Source: UBA9732 sp963649615 (GTDB lineage Bacteria > Spirochaetota > Spirochaetia > Sphaerochaetales > Sphaerochaetaceae). From it: 8,297 bases of DNA. Every line of letters begins with the position of its first letter. Positions within the stretch are counted from its first letter, which is position 1. Below are positions 1-6,360 of the stretch, one piece after another. Position numbers and translations under genes: made by a program. The stretch is from assembly GCA_963649615.1 (NCBI GenBank), contig CAVJIN010000059.1, positions 1-8,297 on the forward strand, written 5' to 3'. The notes below the pieces were generated by a model. The model did not search any database and had not been told where the DNA came from. It saw only the letters and a list, made by a program, of their open reading frames with translations.

Positions 1-1139
1 CAATACTTCTCGCGCTTAACCTACTTGGAGTATTAAACCTAGAAAGTAAACCTTCAAACTTCATTCCTTATTCAGAATTTACTTCTCAAGTAAACGAAGG
101 AAAAGTTACAAGTGTAATTATCACAGAATCTTATATAGAATATACTTGTGACGGTACAACTTATAAAACCTCAAATCCCAATTATGACAGCCTAGTACGC
201 GACCTTCTTGAGCACAACATAGATGTCACAAATAAGACAAATGACTCTACGTTAAATGATGTTATGGACGGCATATTTAACGTATTATTTTTTGGACTAA
301 TTGCCTTTGGTATATACAAGCTAATTGATTATAGCAAAAAGACTTTCCGGGTTGTTAAGCATACCGGGGTTACCTTTAACGATATTGCAGGTATGGACGG
401 AGTCAAAAAAGACATGATGACCTTAGTAGATGTTTTGAAAAATCCAGAGACATACAAAACAAAGGGAATAAGACCAATTAAAGGCGTCATTCTTGAAGGT
501 CCTCCAGGAAACGGGAAAACCCTATTTGCAAAAGCCCTAGCACAAGAAGCTAACGTTAGATTCATAGCCACTAAGGGTGCCGATTTTCAAAGCGCCATGA
601 TGTCTATGGGAGCTAGAAAAATTAAAATGCTCTTTTCAAAAGCAAACAGAAATAAACCGTGCATTATATTCATAGATGAATTTGACAGTATTGGTGAACG
701 CAGGAACTACGCAGGAACAGGTATAGATAAAGAAAATAACCGAATCATCACCGCCATGCTCAATGAAATGGACGGTTTTGTCGCAAACAATGGACTTTTG
801 GTTATAGCTGCAACAAACTCATTTGCATCCCTTGATCCCGCATTGGTACGTCCTGGGCGTTTTGATTTAAAGTATCACATTGGAGATCCAGATCTTAACA
901 CTCGCATTCAGTTAGTCAAACTTTATACAAAGGGCAAAGTCTTATCGCCAGAACTTAATGAAAACAATCTTGCCTCTTGTTTTGATGGATTAAGTTGCTC
1001 TGCAATTGAAGCTCTTCTAAATGAGGCTACAGCAATTGCATTGCAAGATCCAAAAGCAACAGGTATCATAAACTACGAACATATCAAACTTGCAGCCAGC
1101 AAAATTGGTTGTAAGCTATCCAAAGGAGTAAAATCATGA
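1..1139 (+). CDS. FtsH-like membrane AAA+ ATPase without protease domain (5' partial)
   Basis: The frame is open from the first complete codon at position 3, so the gene begins outside the window; the ATG at 264 is internal. Of 378 visible residues, the first dozen look like the end of a first membrane helix. About 65 residues then resemble the FtsH extracytoplasmic domain (YSEFTSQVNEGKVTSV), followed by a second membrane helix (GIFNVLFFGLIAFGIY, from about 270). The cytoplasmic AAA+ module has Walker A GPPGNGKT (498-521), Walker B IIFIDEFD (663-686), and the second region of homology with both arginines, LDPALVRPGRFD (831-866). A helical lid follows and then a stop. The M41 metalloprotease domain with its HExxH zinc motif, which normally follows the lid in FtsH, is absent. 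ATPase activity is therefore predicted, but not proteolysis. It may act as a membrane unfoldase, chaperone or partner of a true FtsH (inference). Its stop overlaps the next start by 4 bp. Confidence 0.85.
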   Translation, partial: ILLALNLLGVLNLESKPSNFIPYSEFTSQVNEGKVTSVIITESYIEYTCDGTTYKTSNPNYDSLVRDLLEHNIDVTNKTNDSTLNDVMDGIFNVLFFGLIAFGIYKLIDYSKKTFRVVKHTGVTFNDIAGMDGVKKDMMTLVDVLKNPETYKTKGIRPIKGVILEGPPGNGKTLFAKALAQEANVRFIATKGADFQSAMMSMGARKIKMLFSKANRNKPCIIFIDEFDSIGERRNYAGTGIDKENNRIITAMLNEMDGFVANNGLLVIAATNSFASLDPALVRPGRFDLKYHIGDPDLNTRIQLVKLYTKGKVLSPELNENNLASCFDGLSCSAIEALLNEATAIALQDPKATGIINYEHIKLAASKIGCKLSKGVKS

Positions 1140-1855
1140 GGAAATTCACAAATTTAGCAATCTTGTTTTTAGTTGTACTTCTTGCAGTTTCATGCACCAC
1201 AACATCAAATATTACAAGCAAAACAATCAACGTTTCTGGAACAGGCTCTGTAAATCTCAAAGCAGACAACGTCTCATTCAGAGTTGAGATATCTGAGACA
1301 GAAGACACAACAGCACTTGCACAGCAGGCCACAAACAAAAAAATGAGCCAGCTGTTGGCAATTTTGCGCGAGAACGGCATCTCTGACAACGACATTTCCA
1401 CAACTGCACTTAACTTCTCCACAAATTACACGTGGCGTGATGGACAACAACAAAAACTTGGTGAAACAGTAAGCCAGACGGTCTACGTACGCATGTATAA
1501 TCTCGATGGTTTTGCATCTTTAGCCGATTCCATTGGCTCTAACATCTCCGGTATCAGCTTCTACAACGTCACATTTGGATCTTCTAAGAGCAAGGAAGCA
1601 GAAAACCAAGCACGGGAATTGGCTTATGAAGATGCTCTTAAAAAAGCTCAAACATATGCACAAGCTGCAGGCCTCACACTTGGAGAACCAATTACCATTC
1701 AAGACGGTAATGCTTCCACGTACAGCAACAGAATGAGTAATGATGCCATTATGTTTGCAGTAGCAGCAACAGAAGAAGCTTCTTACAGCACAGAAACACC
1801 AACTGGACCACTTACAGTCTCAGCTTCTGTTGAAGTAGTCTTTGAGATTAAATAA
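1136..1855 (+). CDS. SIMPL-domain (DUF541) lipoprotein
   Basis: This 239-residue protein begins with a lipoprotein signal peptide: a short basic start, a hydrophobic stretch, and the lipobox LAVSC with the lipidated cysteine at residue 20. The mature part follows the SIMPL/DUF541 pattern. It opens with a strand like NVSGTGSVNLKADNVSFRVEI, then an alternating helix and strand core with the typical ENGISDNDISTTALNFSTNY segment, and a late helix of the ELAYEDALKKAQTYAQAAG type. Bacterial SIMPL proteins are envelope proteins of poorly defined function. The start is fixed by AAAGGAG just upstream and by the ATGA overlap with the AAA+ gene, so the two are probably made as a coupled pair at the membrane. 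No terminator hairpin is evident before the downstream tRNA promoter. Confidence 0.85.
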   Translation: MRKFTNLAILFLVVLLAVSCTTTSNITSKTINVSGTGSVNLKADNVSFRVEISETEDTTALAQQATNKKMSQLLAILRENGISDNDISTTALNFSTNYTWRDGQQQKLGETVSQTVYVRMYNLDGFASLADSIGSNISGISFYNVTFGSSKSKEAENQARELAYEDALKKAQTYAQAAGLTLGEPITIQDGNASTYSNRMSNDAIMFAVAATEEASYSTETPTGPLTVSASVEVVFEIK

Positions 1856-1860
1856 TGTTG

Positions 1861-1890
1861 TTGACTTTCAAGGCCTCTTAACAGTATAGT
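1861..1890 (+). promoter_or_regulatory. Promoter of tRNA-Gln
   Basis: TTGACT at 1861-1866 and TATAGT at 1885-1890 are separated by 18 bp, close to the sigma-70 consensus. Transcription would start a few bases before the tRNA at 1903. It begins right after the stop of the lipoprotein gene, so the tRNA may be transcribed both from here and by read-through. Confidence 0.6.
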
Positions 1891-1902
1891 GCAAAAGCGA
1901 AT

Positions 1903-1974
1903 TGGCCGTTAGCCTAATGGTTAGGGCACCGGGTTTTGGCTCCGGTTGTGGTAGTTCGATTCTACCACGGCCAG
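1903..1974 (+). tRNA. tRNA-Gln(TTG)
   Basis: A complete cloverleaf can be drawn. The acceptor stem TGGCCGT pairs perfectly with ACGGCCA (1967-1973), with discriminator G at 1974. The D arm contains TAATGGTTAGGGC. The anticodon stem CCGGG/TCCGG holds the loop TTTTGGC, giving anticodon TTG. The T arm is GGTAG-TTCGATT-CTACC. The 3' CCA is not encoded. The TTG anticodon reads CAA and, by wobble, CAG. Confidence 0.95.
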
Positions 1975-1990
1975 TTTCTTTTTTGTTTTG
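1975..1990 (+). terminator. T-rich run after tRNA-Gln
   Basis: The tRNA is followed at once by a T-rich stretch (TTTCTTTTTTGTTTTG). With the tRNA T arm and acceptor stem just upstream, this could end transcription. No separate hairpin is seen, and the convergent ispE gene ends only 8 bp further on. Confidence 0.35.
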
Positions 1991-1997
1991 CAATTAT

Positions 1998-2831
1998 CTA
2001 TCCAAGAAAACTTATAGGAAAAACTCTGTATTCAAATGGAAAATCTAGGTTTCTTCTATTACTTAGCAAAACCCATGCACTCCCACTTCCGGTTAGAAAC
2101 AATCTTTCTTCTGGTAGAATTTCAATCTTAGGTCTTTTGTTGACAAGTTCAAAATCGTTTCTAAATCTCCACATTGCAAAATCCTTCTGATACTCTGATT
2201 CTAAGAAGTCTTTGCGTTCAAGAAGCTGAATAGTTTTTCTTTGATTTAATGCCTCGTAAGCAGCCTTTGTACTAATTTTTTCATTCTTTGGTACAATAAT
2301 ATACCCTCGTAAGTCATTTCTAGCTTCAATTGGACAAACATTCTCGCCTATTCCAGAAACCACTGCAGCTGCACAATTTGCAAGAAAAAACGGCACGTCA
2401 CATCCTACGTTTGCACCTAGTTTCATTAACTCTTTTTGCTCCAAATAAGCGCTGGTACCCATGGTTAGCGAATTTAGTGCTAGTAGTACACTTGCTGCAT
2501 CTGAAGAGCCTCCTCCAAGTCCACTCTGAACTGGAATCTTTTTTGTTACTTCAACTAAGATTGAATCCTTTATGCCGGTAAACTCGCGCCAAAGGAATAT
2601 GGCTTTATCTATTGTTGATTTACCTTCCTCAACATAAGCTTCTAGCCCAACTACGAAAGTTTTTGAATTTTCATCTTTTACATTACGAAGATAAATTCTG
2701 TCATAAAGATTTACCTTCTGAAAAATTGACGATATTGGATGATATCCATCTTCCTTCATTTGTCCTACGGCTAAATGAAGATTAACTTTTGCCGGAGCTG
2801 AAAGTTGAAATTGAGACTCTCCTCTTGTCAT
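1998..2831 (-). CDS. ispE: 4-diphosphocytidyl-2-C-methyl-D-erythritol kinase (IspE)
   Basis: This GHMP-family kinase phosphorylates the 2-hydroxyl of CDP-methylerythritol with ATP in the cytosolic MEP route to isoprenoids. Its 277 residues match the family length. Visible motifs are PAKVNLHL at residues 13-20 (substrate-binding and catalytic Lys15), the glycine-rich ATP loop PVQSGLGGGSSDAAS at 100-114, GCDVPFF with the probable catalytic Asp145, and the C-terminal LTGSGSAW loop. A TTG two codons upstream could also serve as the start. ATG 2831 is preferred because it forms an ATGA overlap with the glycosylase stop (2828-2830) and has GGAG seven bases upstream. The pair is likely one translationally coupled operon, although no functional link is known between DNA repair and isoprenoid synthesis. 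Confidence 0.93.
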   Translation of the reverse strand: MTRGESQFQLSAPAKVNLHLAVGQMKEDGYHPISSIFQKVNLYDRIYLRNVKDENSKTFVVGLEAYVEEGKSTIDKAIFLWREFTGIKDSILVEVTKKIPVQSGLGGGSSDAASVLLALNSLTMGTSAYLEQKELMKLGANVGCDVPFFLANCAAAVVSGIGENVCPIEARNDLRGYIIVPKNEKISTKAAYEALNQRKTIQLLERKDFLESEYQKDFAMWRFRNDFELVNKRPKIEILPEERLFLTGSGSAWVLLSNRRNLDFPFEYRVFPISFLG

Positions 2832-3553
2832 TGCCAAACTCCAAGTTCAATTAGTTTTTCTGTAGTTTTTTCATTCCAACCCCTATTTGCCATGGGATTT
2901 CCGGGACTAGGATGAATTATAGAAGAAACAACTCTATTACTATCTGTGTTAACCTTCTCCAATTTTGCCTGGGCATATTTTCCAACACCAATGAGAATTT
3001 CAGGGGAAATTAAATCAAGGATATCGGCTAAATAAGCATCGCAAAGACACTCAAGTGCAGCTTTCTCATGGCGAGGAAGATGATCTGGTGTGAAGTTTTT
3101 GGCTGTCTTGCCCGGCTCAAGAAAACCAAGGGGGCAGTAGTTAAATACAGTGTGAGAGGTAAAAAAATCGGGCGCGTTGGGATATTTTTGAGAAAAAAGA
3201 CCCCAAAATCGTCTTCCGCTTCCTTCAGATCTAGGACAAGCAAAACCCAAAACAGGCCTAGAAGGATGCTCTCTTTGAGGCTTTCCAACAGACGTCTCTA
3301 TTTTCATCCAGTTTTTGACAAAATTGACCTCTCCAAAAGGGACACCAGTTTGCATCATGCCAAAAGGTCCTGGATTCATGCCTAAGAAAAAGGCCTTTGC
3401 ATGGGGGTGCACAAATTGTGAAAGATAAAGCTCATGTGGTTGCCAAGCATAAGAAAGAGGATTATAAATATAGCCATCAAAAGAAAATATTAATGCATCT
3501 ACTTGAGAGCTAAATTCCTTTGTTCTAGAAAGTAATTTCTGTGTAAAATCCAT
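2828..3553 (-). CDS. SMUG1-type uracil-DNA glycosylase
   Basis: The protein carries both SMUG1 signatures: GMNPGPFGMMQTGVPFGEV from residue 58, with the water-positioning Asn60, and HPSPGNPMANRGW from residue 214, with the catalytic-loop His. Known family members remove uracil and oxidised pyrimidines such as 5-hydroxymethyluracil from DNA, starting base excision repair. The start is uncertain. ATG 3553 gives 241 residues and matches where family similarity begins (FTQKLLSRTKEF), but its GAGGG lies very close. The frame stays open upstream to TTG 3661, and TTG 3631 has AAAGGA five bases before it. Those longer forms would add a repeat-encoded HPLLH segment. The 3' end overlaps ispE by 4 bp. 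The roughly 300 bp separating ATG 3553 from the phosphatase stop hold the tandem repeat at 3594-3634 and a weak minus-strand -10 (TATGAT, 3716-3721) without a clear -35. Confidence 0.88.
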   Translation of the reverse strand: MDFTQKLLSRTKEFSSQVDALIFSFDGYIYNPLSYAWQPHELYLSQFVHPHAKAFFLGMNPGPFGMMQTGVPFGEVNFVKNWMKIETSVGKPQREHPSRPVLGFACPRSEGSGRRFWGLFSQKYPNAPDFFTSHTVFNYCPLGFLEPGKTAKNFTPDHLPRHEKAALECLCDAYLADILDLISPEILIGVGKYAQAKLEKVNTDSNRVVSSIIHPSPGNPMANRGWNEKTTEKLIELGVWQ

Positions 3554-3593
3554 GCCCTCATTATGAATTGCTTTAAAGCCACTTTCAAGAGGT

Positions 3594-3634
3594 TGATGCA
3601 ACAGAGGATGATGCAACAGAGGGTGGTACAACAG
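3594..3634. repeat. 15-bp tandem repeat at the 5' end of the glycosylase gene
   Basis: Two nearly identical units, TGATGCAACAGAGGA (3594-3608) and TGATGCAACAGAGGG (3609-3623), are followed by a decayed third, TGGTACAACAG. The period is a multiple of three. On the minus strand, in the frame of the glycosylase, it reads as repeated HPLLH. It is either part of an N-terminal extension or leader DNA that happens to be in frame. Confidence 0.8.
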
Positions 3635-3849
3635 TGTCCTTTGAACAGTATTAGTTTGCAAACGAGAGCAATTGTAACATATTTCAGCATTCGTGCGGTT
3701 TTATGTACATTTTGTATCATAATCGAAGCATTTTTTGCAAAAAAAGTGACATTGGGCTCATCAAGACAAGGCCTTTCTTACCGTTTTCCAATGAAAACAA
3801 CTCAAATACATGCATATGCAAATACTGAGATGAAGAGAAAAACAATGTC

Positions 3850-4290
3850 TCAGGTAACGGGAAGCTCTTCAGATAAGAGTTTTTTGCAACCGTGAAGAAT
3901 GTCTTGATAGGCTGACTCAAAATCACCTGTGTACCATGGATCTGCCACATCTTTGTCTAAAAGCATTGATACTTTTGATTCTGGATCATTGTTTGTCATT
4001 CGCATAACATTTGAATAATTGTATTTATCCATAACCTTAATCACATCAAAAGTATCATAATCTTTCGCAGTCAGTTGGCGTGCACTATGTGAAAAACCGT
4101 GTATACCATGCTTTTCCAATGTTCTTCTAGCTGGCGGATAAACATTATTCCCTATTTCTTCCCTACTTGTTGCAGTAGAATCCACAAAAATCTTCTCTGA
4201 AAGACCAGCAGTTTCCACCATCTTAGCAAAAATAGCCTGAGCCATAGGACTACGACAAATATTTCCATGACACACAAACATTATCTTCAT
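3850..4290 (-). CDS. Low-molecular-weight protein-tyrosine phosphatase
   Basis: At 146 residues this is a full-length member of the LMW-PTP family. The P-loop CHGNICRS at residues 7-14 supplies nucleophile Cys7 and Arg13 in the C-x5-R pattern. The general-acid loop DPWYTGDF starts at Asp117. The enzyme hydrolyses phosphotyrosine in the cytoplasm; some relatives act as arsenate reductases, but the DPWY loop and the HGNIC P-loop favour phosphatase. The start ATG 4290 agrees with the usual MKIxFVC opening, though only a weak GAG lies just before it. It is divergent from the tRNA-Val gene across 246 bp and is the first of three minus-strand genes. The gap of nearly 300 bp before the glycosylase gene suggests separate transcription, although no clear terminator hairpin is visible. 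Confidence 0.93.
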   Translation of the reverse strand: MKIMFVCHGNICRSPMAQAIFAKMVETAGLSEKIFVDSTATSREEIGNNVYPPARRTLEKHGIHGFSHSARQLTAKDYDTFDVIKVMDKYNYSNVMRMTNNDPESKVSMLLDKDVADPWYTGDFESAYQDILHGCKKLLSEELPVT

Positions 4291-4452
4291 CTCGATTTTT
4301 TAAGACAGAAACCCCCTAACTTGTAGATGTTAACTTCATGAATTTCATCCAAACATTCAAAGAATACGCATTTTATTGTCTCTTTGAGAAGATGGTTTCC
4401 CCGTCATGACCACTCATTTTTAGTTGAACAGTTACATGAGCAAACAGACGTG

Positions 4453-4484
4453 TTGACAAGTTTTTACCTTTTGTTGATTATATA
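4453..4484 (+). promoter_or_regulatory. Probable promoter of tRNA-Val
   Basis: A perfect TTGACA at 4453-4458 is followed after 17 bp by GATTAT (4476-4481), or after 20 bp by TATATA (4479-4484). Which hexamer is the -10 is unclear. Either way the leader is about 45-50 bases, so the tRNA would need 5' trimming by RNase P. Confidence 0.55.
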
Positions 4485-4536
4485 CGAAGAAAAGCGAGAA
4501 AAACTGAGTTTTTAGGAGGTTTTTCAGTTAAAAAAT

Positions 4537-4608
4537 GGGCGTGTAACTCAGTGGGAGAGTGCCACCTTCACACGGTGGAAGTCGTTGGTTCAAACCCAAT
4601 CGCGCCTA
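4537..4608 (+). tRNA. tRNA-Val(CAC), integration target
   Basis: The acceptor stem GGGCGTG pairs with CGCGCCT (4601-4607), including two G-T wobbles, and the discriminator is A at 4608. The D arm is AACTCAGTGGGAGAGT. The anticodon stem CCACC/GGTGG encloses TTCACAC, giving anticodon CAC, which reads GTG. The T arm is GTTGG-TTCAAAC-CCAAT. CCA is not encoded. A tyrosine recombinase gene follows at 4761, so this gene's 3' end is very probably the attachment site. Because the tRNA is intact, the integrated element must supply or restore the same 3' sequence. Confidence 0.95.
4584..4608 (+). other. Candidate left attachment site (attL) in the tRNA-Val T arm and acceptor
   Basis: Tyrosine recombinases encoded next to a tRNA usually recombine within its T arm and 3' acceptor strand. 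This segment carries the T-arm inverted repeat around TTCAAAC and the 3' acceptor strand. The partner repeat (attR) should lie at the far end of the element, beyond this window, so the exact core cannot be defined here. Confidence 0.55.
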
Positions 4609-4614
4609 AACCAT

Positions 4615-4647
4615 AAAGCCTTGTAATATAACAAATTACAGGGCTTT
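4615..4647 (+). terminator. Hairpin terminator downstream of tRNA-Val
   Basis: AAAGCCTTGTAAT (4615-4627) pairs with ATTACAGGGCTTT (4635-4647) in a 13-bp stem with one G-T pair and a 7-base loop. It is followed by GATTTTCTTG, a modest T-rich tail. It lies just inside the element, so the element probably brings a terminator for the tRNA transcript and shields the int promoter from read-through. Confidence 0.7.
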
Positions 4648-4675
4648 GATTTTCTTGCTAGCAGGTAAAAAAACC

Positions 4676-4699
4676 AAAAAGTGAGAAAAAAAGTGAGAA
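4676..4699. repeat. Perfect 12-bp tandem repeat before int
   Basis: AAAAAGTGAGAA occurs twice back to back at 4676-4687 and 4688-4699. It lies between attL and the integrase start, where arm-type integrase sites, excisionase sites or an int operator are expected. The second copy overlaps a candidate -35 of int. Confidence 0.85.
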
Positions 4700-4721
4700 A
4701 ATGTTTTTGTTTTCGTATTCT
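4693..4721 (+). promoter_or_regulatory. Possible int promoter
   Basis: GTGAGA at 4693-4698 and TATTCT at 4716-4721 are 17 bp apart, each matching the consensus at four of six positions. This is the best candidate I see in the 113 bp between the terminator and int. The -35 falls within the second 12-bp repeat, which would let a protein bound there control it. Confidence 0.3.
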
Positions 4722-4760
4722 ACCGCCTCAAAAATTGCTTAAAGGAGAGGCAAAGGAAAC

Positions 4761-6074
4761 ATGGAATTGTATTCACTTTCAAAGAGAGCCAAGAAAAAAG
4801 GCTTTGTATGGTATGTTCAATTCAAGAACAATGAAACAGGCAGATATTCAACTGCAATGAGCATTGACAGCCTAGCAAAAAAATTAGGTGATAATGTACA
4901 CCACATCACAAAACGCCCTGAAGCAGAGAGCATAGCCCGCAGAGCAATGCAAGCAGGGCTAGACGGCAACACGAAAACGCAAGACCCCCTATTTCGTGAC
5001 TACCTAGAAGGGTTTTGGAATTTTGATACTTCCGAGTATATCAAGAAACAGAACAGAAAAAAGGAAGGTTCAATTCACAGAGGGCATGCCTACAACATGG
5101 AAGGCTATATCAAAAACCATGTAATACCATTCTTGCCAAACAGGTTGAAATGTTCACAAGTGAAAATGAAACATATTGAAGTTATACAAGAACATTGCCT
5201 TGAAACTTCAAAGAGTTTATGGAATGAAGTGCTGAAAAGCATTGCAAAGCCAATTAGAGAACTACAAAGAAAAGGCATTTTGTTTGTAGACCCTTTATTG
5301 AACTTGGAAAAGTACCCACAAGAAAGAAAATCATCTGTTAAAGCCTTAACAGACGAGGAAGGATTGCGACTTTTAAGTCAAATGTTCTATGACAGTACAA
5401 TAGGATACAAAGGCATTGAAAAACGGGGTGCAAAGAACGGACACTTGAAAGAAGTTGAAGTGAAATGCTTTCTTGATTATCGCGTTTATCTTGCAACAGC
5501 ATTAGGGCGTTATGCAGGAATGCGCCAAGGTGAGATTTTGGCATTGCGTGAATGTGATATTGAACTACCCACAGAGGATAGCGAAGAACAATACGCCTAT
5601 ATCAATGTTTGTCACTCATACTCAATACATGACGGCTTGAAAGAAACAAAGACAGGTGAAAATAGAAGGGTGCCTATTGGATTGTGGCTTGCAGAGAAGC
5701 TAATTGACTTTGCACAGACAAACCCACATGCAAACCCACAGGGCGAGCATTTCATTTTCTATGCAGACGATAACCCCGATACACCTATTTTCAAAACAAC
5801 CATTTTGAAGTGGTTTTATAGAGAATTGGAAAAAATGGGCATAAGCGAGCAGGAAAGAAAAGAACGGCATATTGTTTTTCATTCATTGCGACACGGTTAT
5901 ATAACAAGATTAAGAAACATGCAGATTGAAGAACAACAAATACGCCTTTTAACAGGGCACAGCAACATTGCAATGACAAACAGATATGACACAGGCGACA
6001 AAACACAGAGAGTGAAGAACATTGCAAATAAAATTGGTTCACTTCTCAATAACCCAAAAGAGCAGGAGGCATGA
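4761..6074 (+). CDS. int: Tyrosine recombinase / integrase
   Basis: This 437-residue protein has the full integrase layout. The N-terminal strand-rich arm-binding region starts with GFVWYVQFKNNETGRY. A helical core-binding domain spans about residues 75-195, followed by the catalytic domain. All six catalytic residues are identifiable: Arg255 in AGMRQGEILALR, Lys297 in KETKTGENRRVPI, His374 and Arg377 in HSLRHGY, His400 in LLTGHSN, and nucleophile Tyr409 in TNRYDTGD. It should catalyse site-specific insertion and excision at the tRNA-Val 3' end, with excision probably aided by the small winged-helix protein at 7272. AAAGGAGAGG and AAAGGA precede the ATG. The last codons contain the AGGAGG that serves the next gene, which starts 1 bp after the stop. 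It looks intact and functional. Confidence 0.95.
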   Translation: MELYSLSKRAKKKGFVWYVQFKNNETGRYSTAMSIDSLAKKLGDNVHHITKRPEAESIARRAMQAGLDGNTKTQDPLFRDYLEGFWNFDTSEYIKKQNRKKEGSIHRGHAYNMEGYIKNHVIPFLPNRLKCSQVKMKHIEVIQEHCLETSKSLWNEVLKSIAKPIRELQRKGILFVDPLLNLEKYPQERKSSVKALTDEEGLRLLSQMFYDSTIGYKGIEKRGAKNGHLKEVEVKCFLDYRVYLATALGRYAGMRQGEILALRECDIELPTEDSEEQYAYINVCHSYSIHDGLKETKTGENRRVPIGLWLAEKLIDFAQTNPHANPQGEHFIFYADDNPDTPIFKTTILKWFYRELEKMGISEQERKERHIVFHSLRHGYITRLRNMQIEEQQIRLLTGHSNIAMTNRYDTGDKTQRVKNIANKIGSLLNNPKEQEA

Positions 6075-6075
6075 C

Positions 6076-6360
6076 ATGTACGAATTTTTGAATAGTTTAA
6101 GTTTTGATATTGATAGAGCAAGTTTAACTTGTATGCAAATTAGAGCAATGATAAATAGCATTCTTGCAGGCGACACCGAGGACACCGACAACATAATCTT
6201 GCAAATAAGTGCAATGCGTTCTTTGGTGCAGGGTTTACGGGGTGAGTTAGACAACCTAAATGACAATGTGAGAAATGCTATGTACACCCCGTTTGACGAT
6301 ACCCAAAATATACAGGAGGCTAGCAGTGAGCAAAAAAGTACTCAAGAAGGCGTTTTTTAA
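6076..6360 (+). CDS. Unrecognised 94-aa helical protein
   Basis: I do not recognise this protein. ATG 6076 is chosen because AGGAGG (6064-6069) lies six bases upstream, inside the end of int; the frame is open further upstream but without a better site. The sequence looks helical throughout. Two regions rich in regularly spaced Leu, Ile and Met (about residues 15-30 and 40-70, including IILQISAMRSLVQGLRGEL) could form a helical hairpin or coiled coil. An acidic stretch DTEDTD lies between them and the tail is polar. There is no signal peptide or membrane segment. It sits directly behind int, with its own 3' end overlapped by the next gene for 35 bp. It may be a small accessory or regulator of the element, but nothing seen fixes a role. 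Confidence 0.75.
   Translation: MYEFLNSLSFDIDRASLTCMQIRAMINSILAGDTEDTDNIILQISAMRSLVQGLRGELDNLNDNVRNAMYTPFDDTQNIQEASSEQKSTQEGVF

Noticed and set aside
3068..3385. Plus-strand open frame of 105 codons inside the glycosylase gene
   Set aside because: It lies antisense to a gene with clear SMUG1 motifs, has no ribosome binding site and no recognisable protein pattern.
3716..3744. Minus-strand promoter for the glycosylase and ispE
   Set aside because: TATGAT makes a good -10, but no acceptable -35 lies 16-18 bp upstream (only a T run), so it is mentioned but not called.
3776..3849. Terminator after the phosphatase gene (minus strand)
   Set aside because: Only short palindromes such as TGCATATGCA are present, without a GC-rich stem followed by a T run.
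4499..4529. Inverted repeats AAAAACT/AGTTTTT and AACTGA/TCAGTT before tRNA-Val as a terminator or attenuator
   Set aside because: The first has a one-base loop and cannot form an RNA hairpin; the second has a 6-bp stem with a 16-base loop, too weak to claim.
4514..4545. AGGAGG followed by ATG GGC GTG TAA, a possible leader minigene overlapping the tRNA-Val 5' end
   Set aside because: The gap from AGGAGG to ATG is about 15 bases, too long for normal initiation, and the ATG GGC GTG bases belong to the tRNA boundary and acceptor stem.
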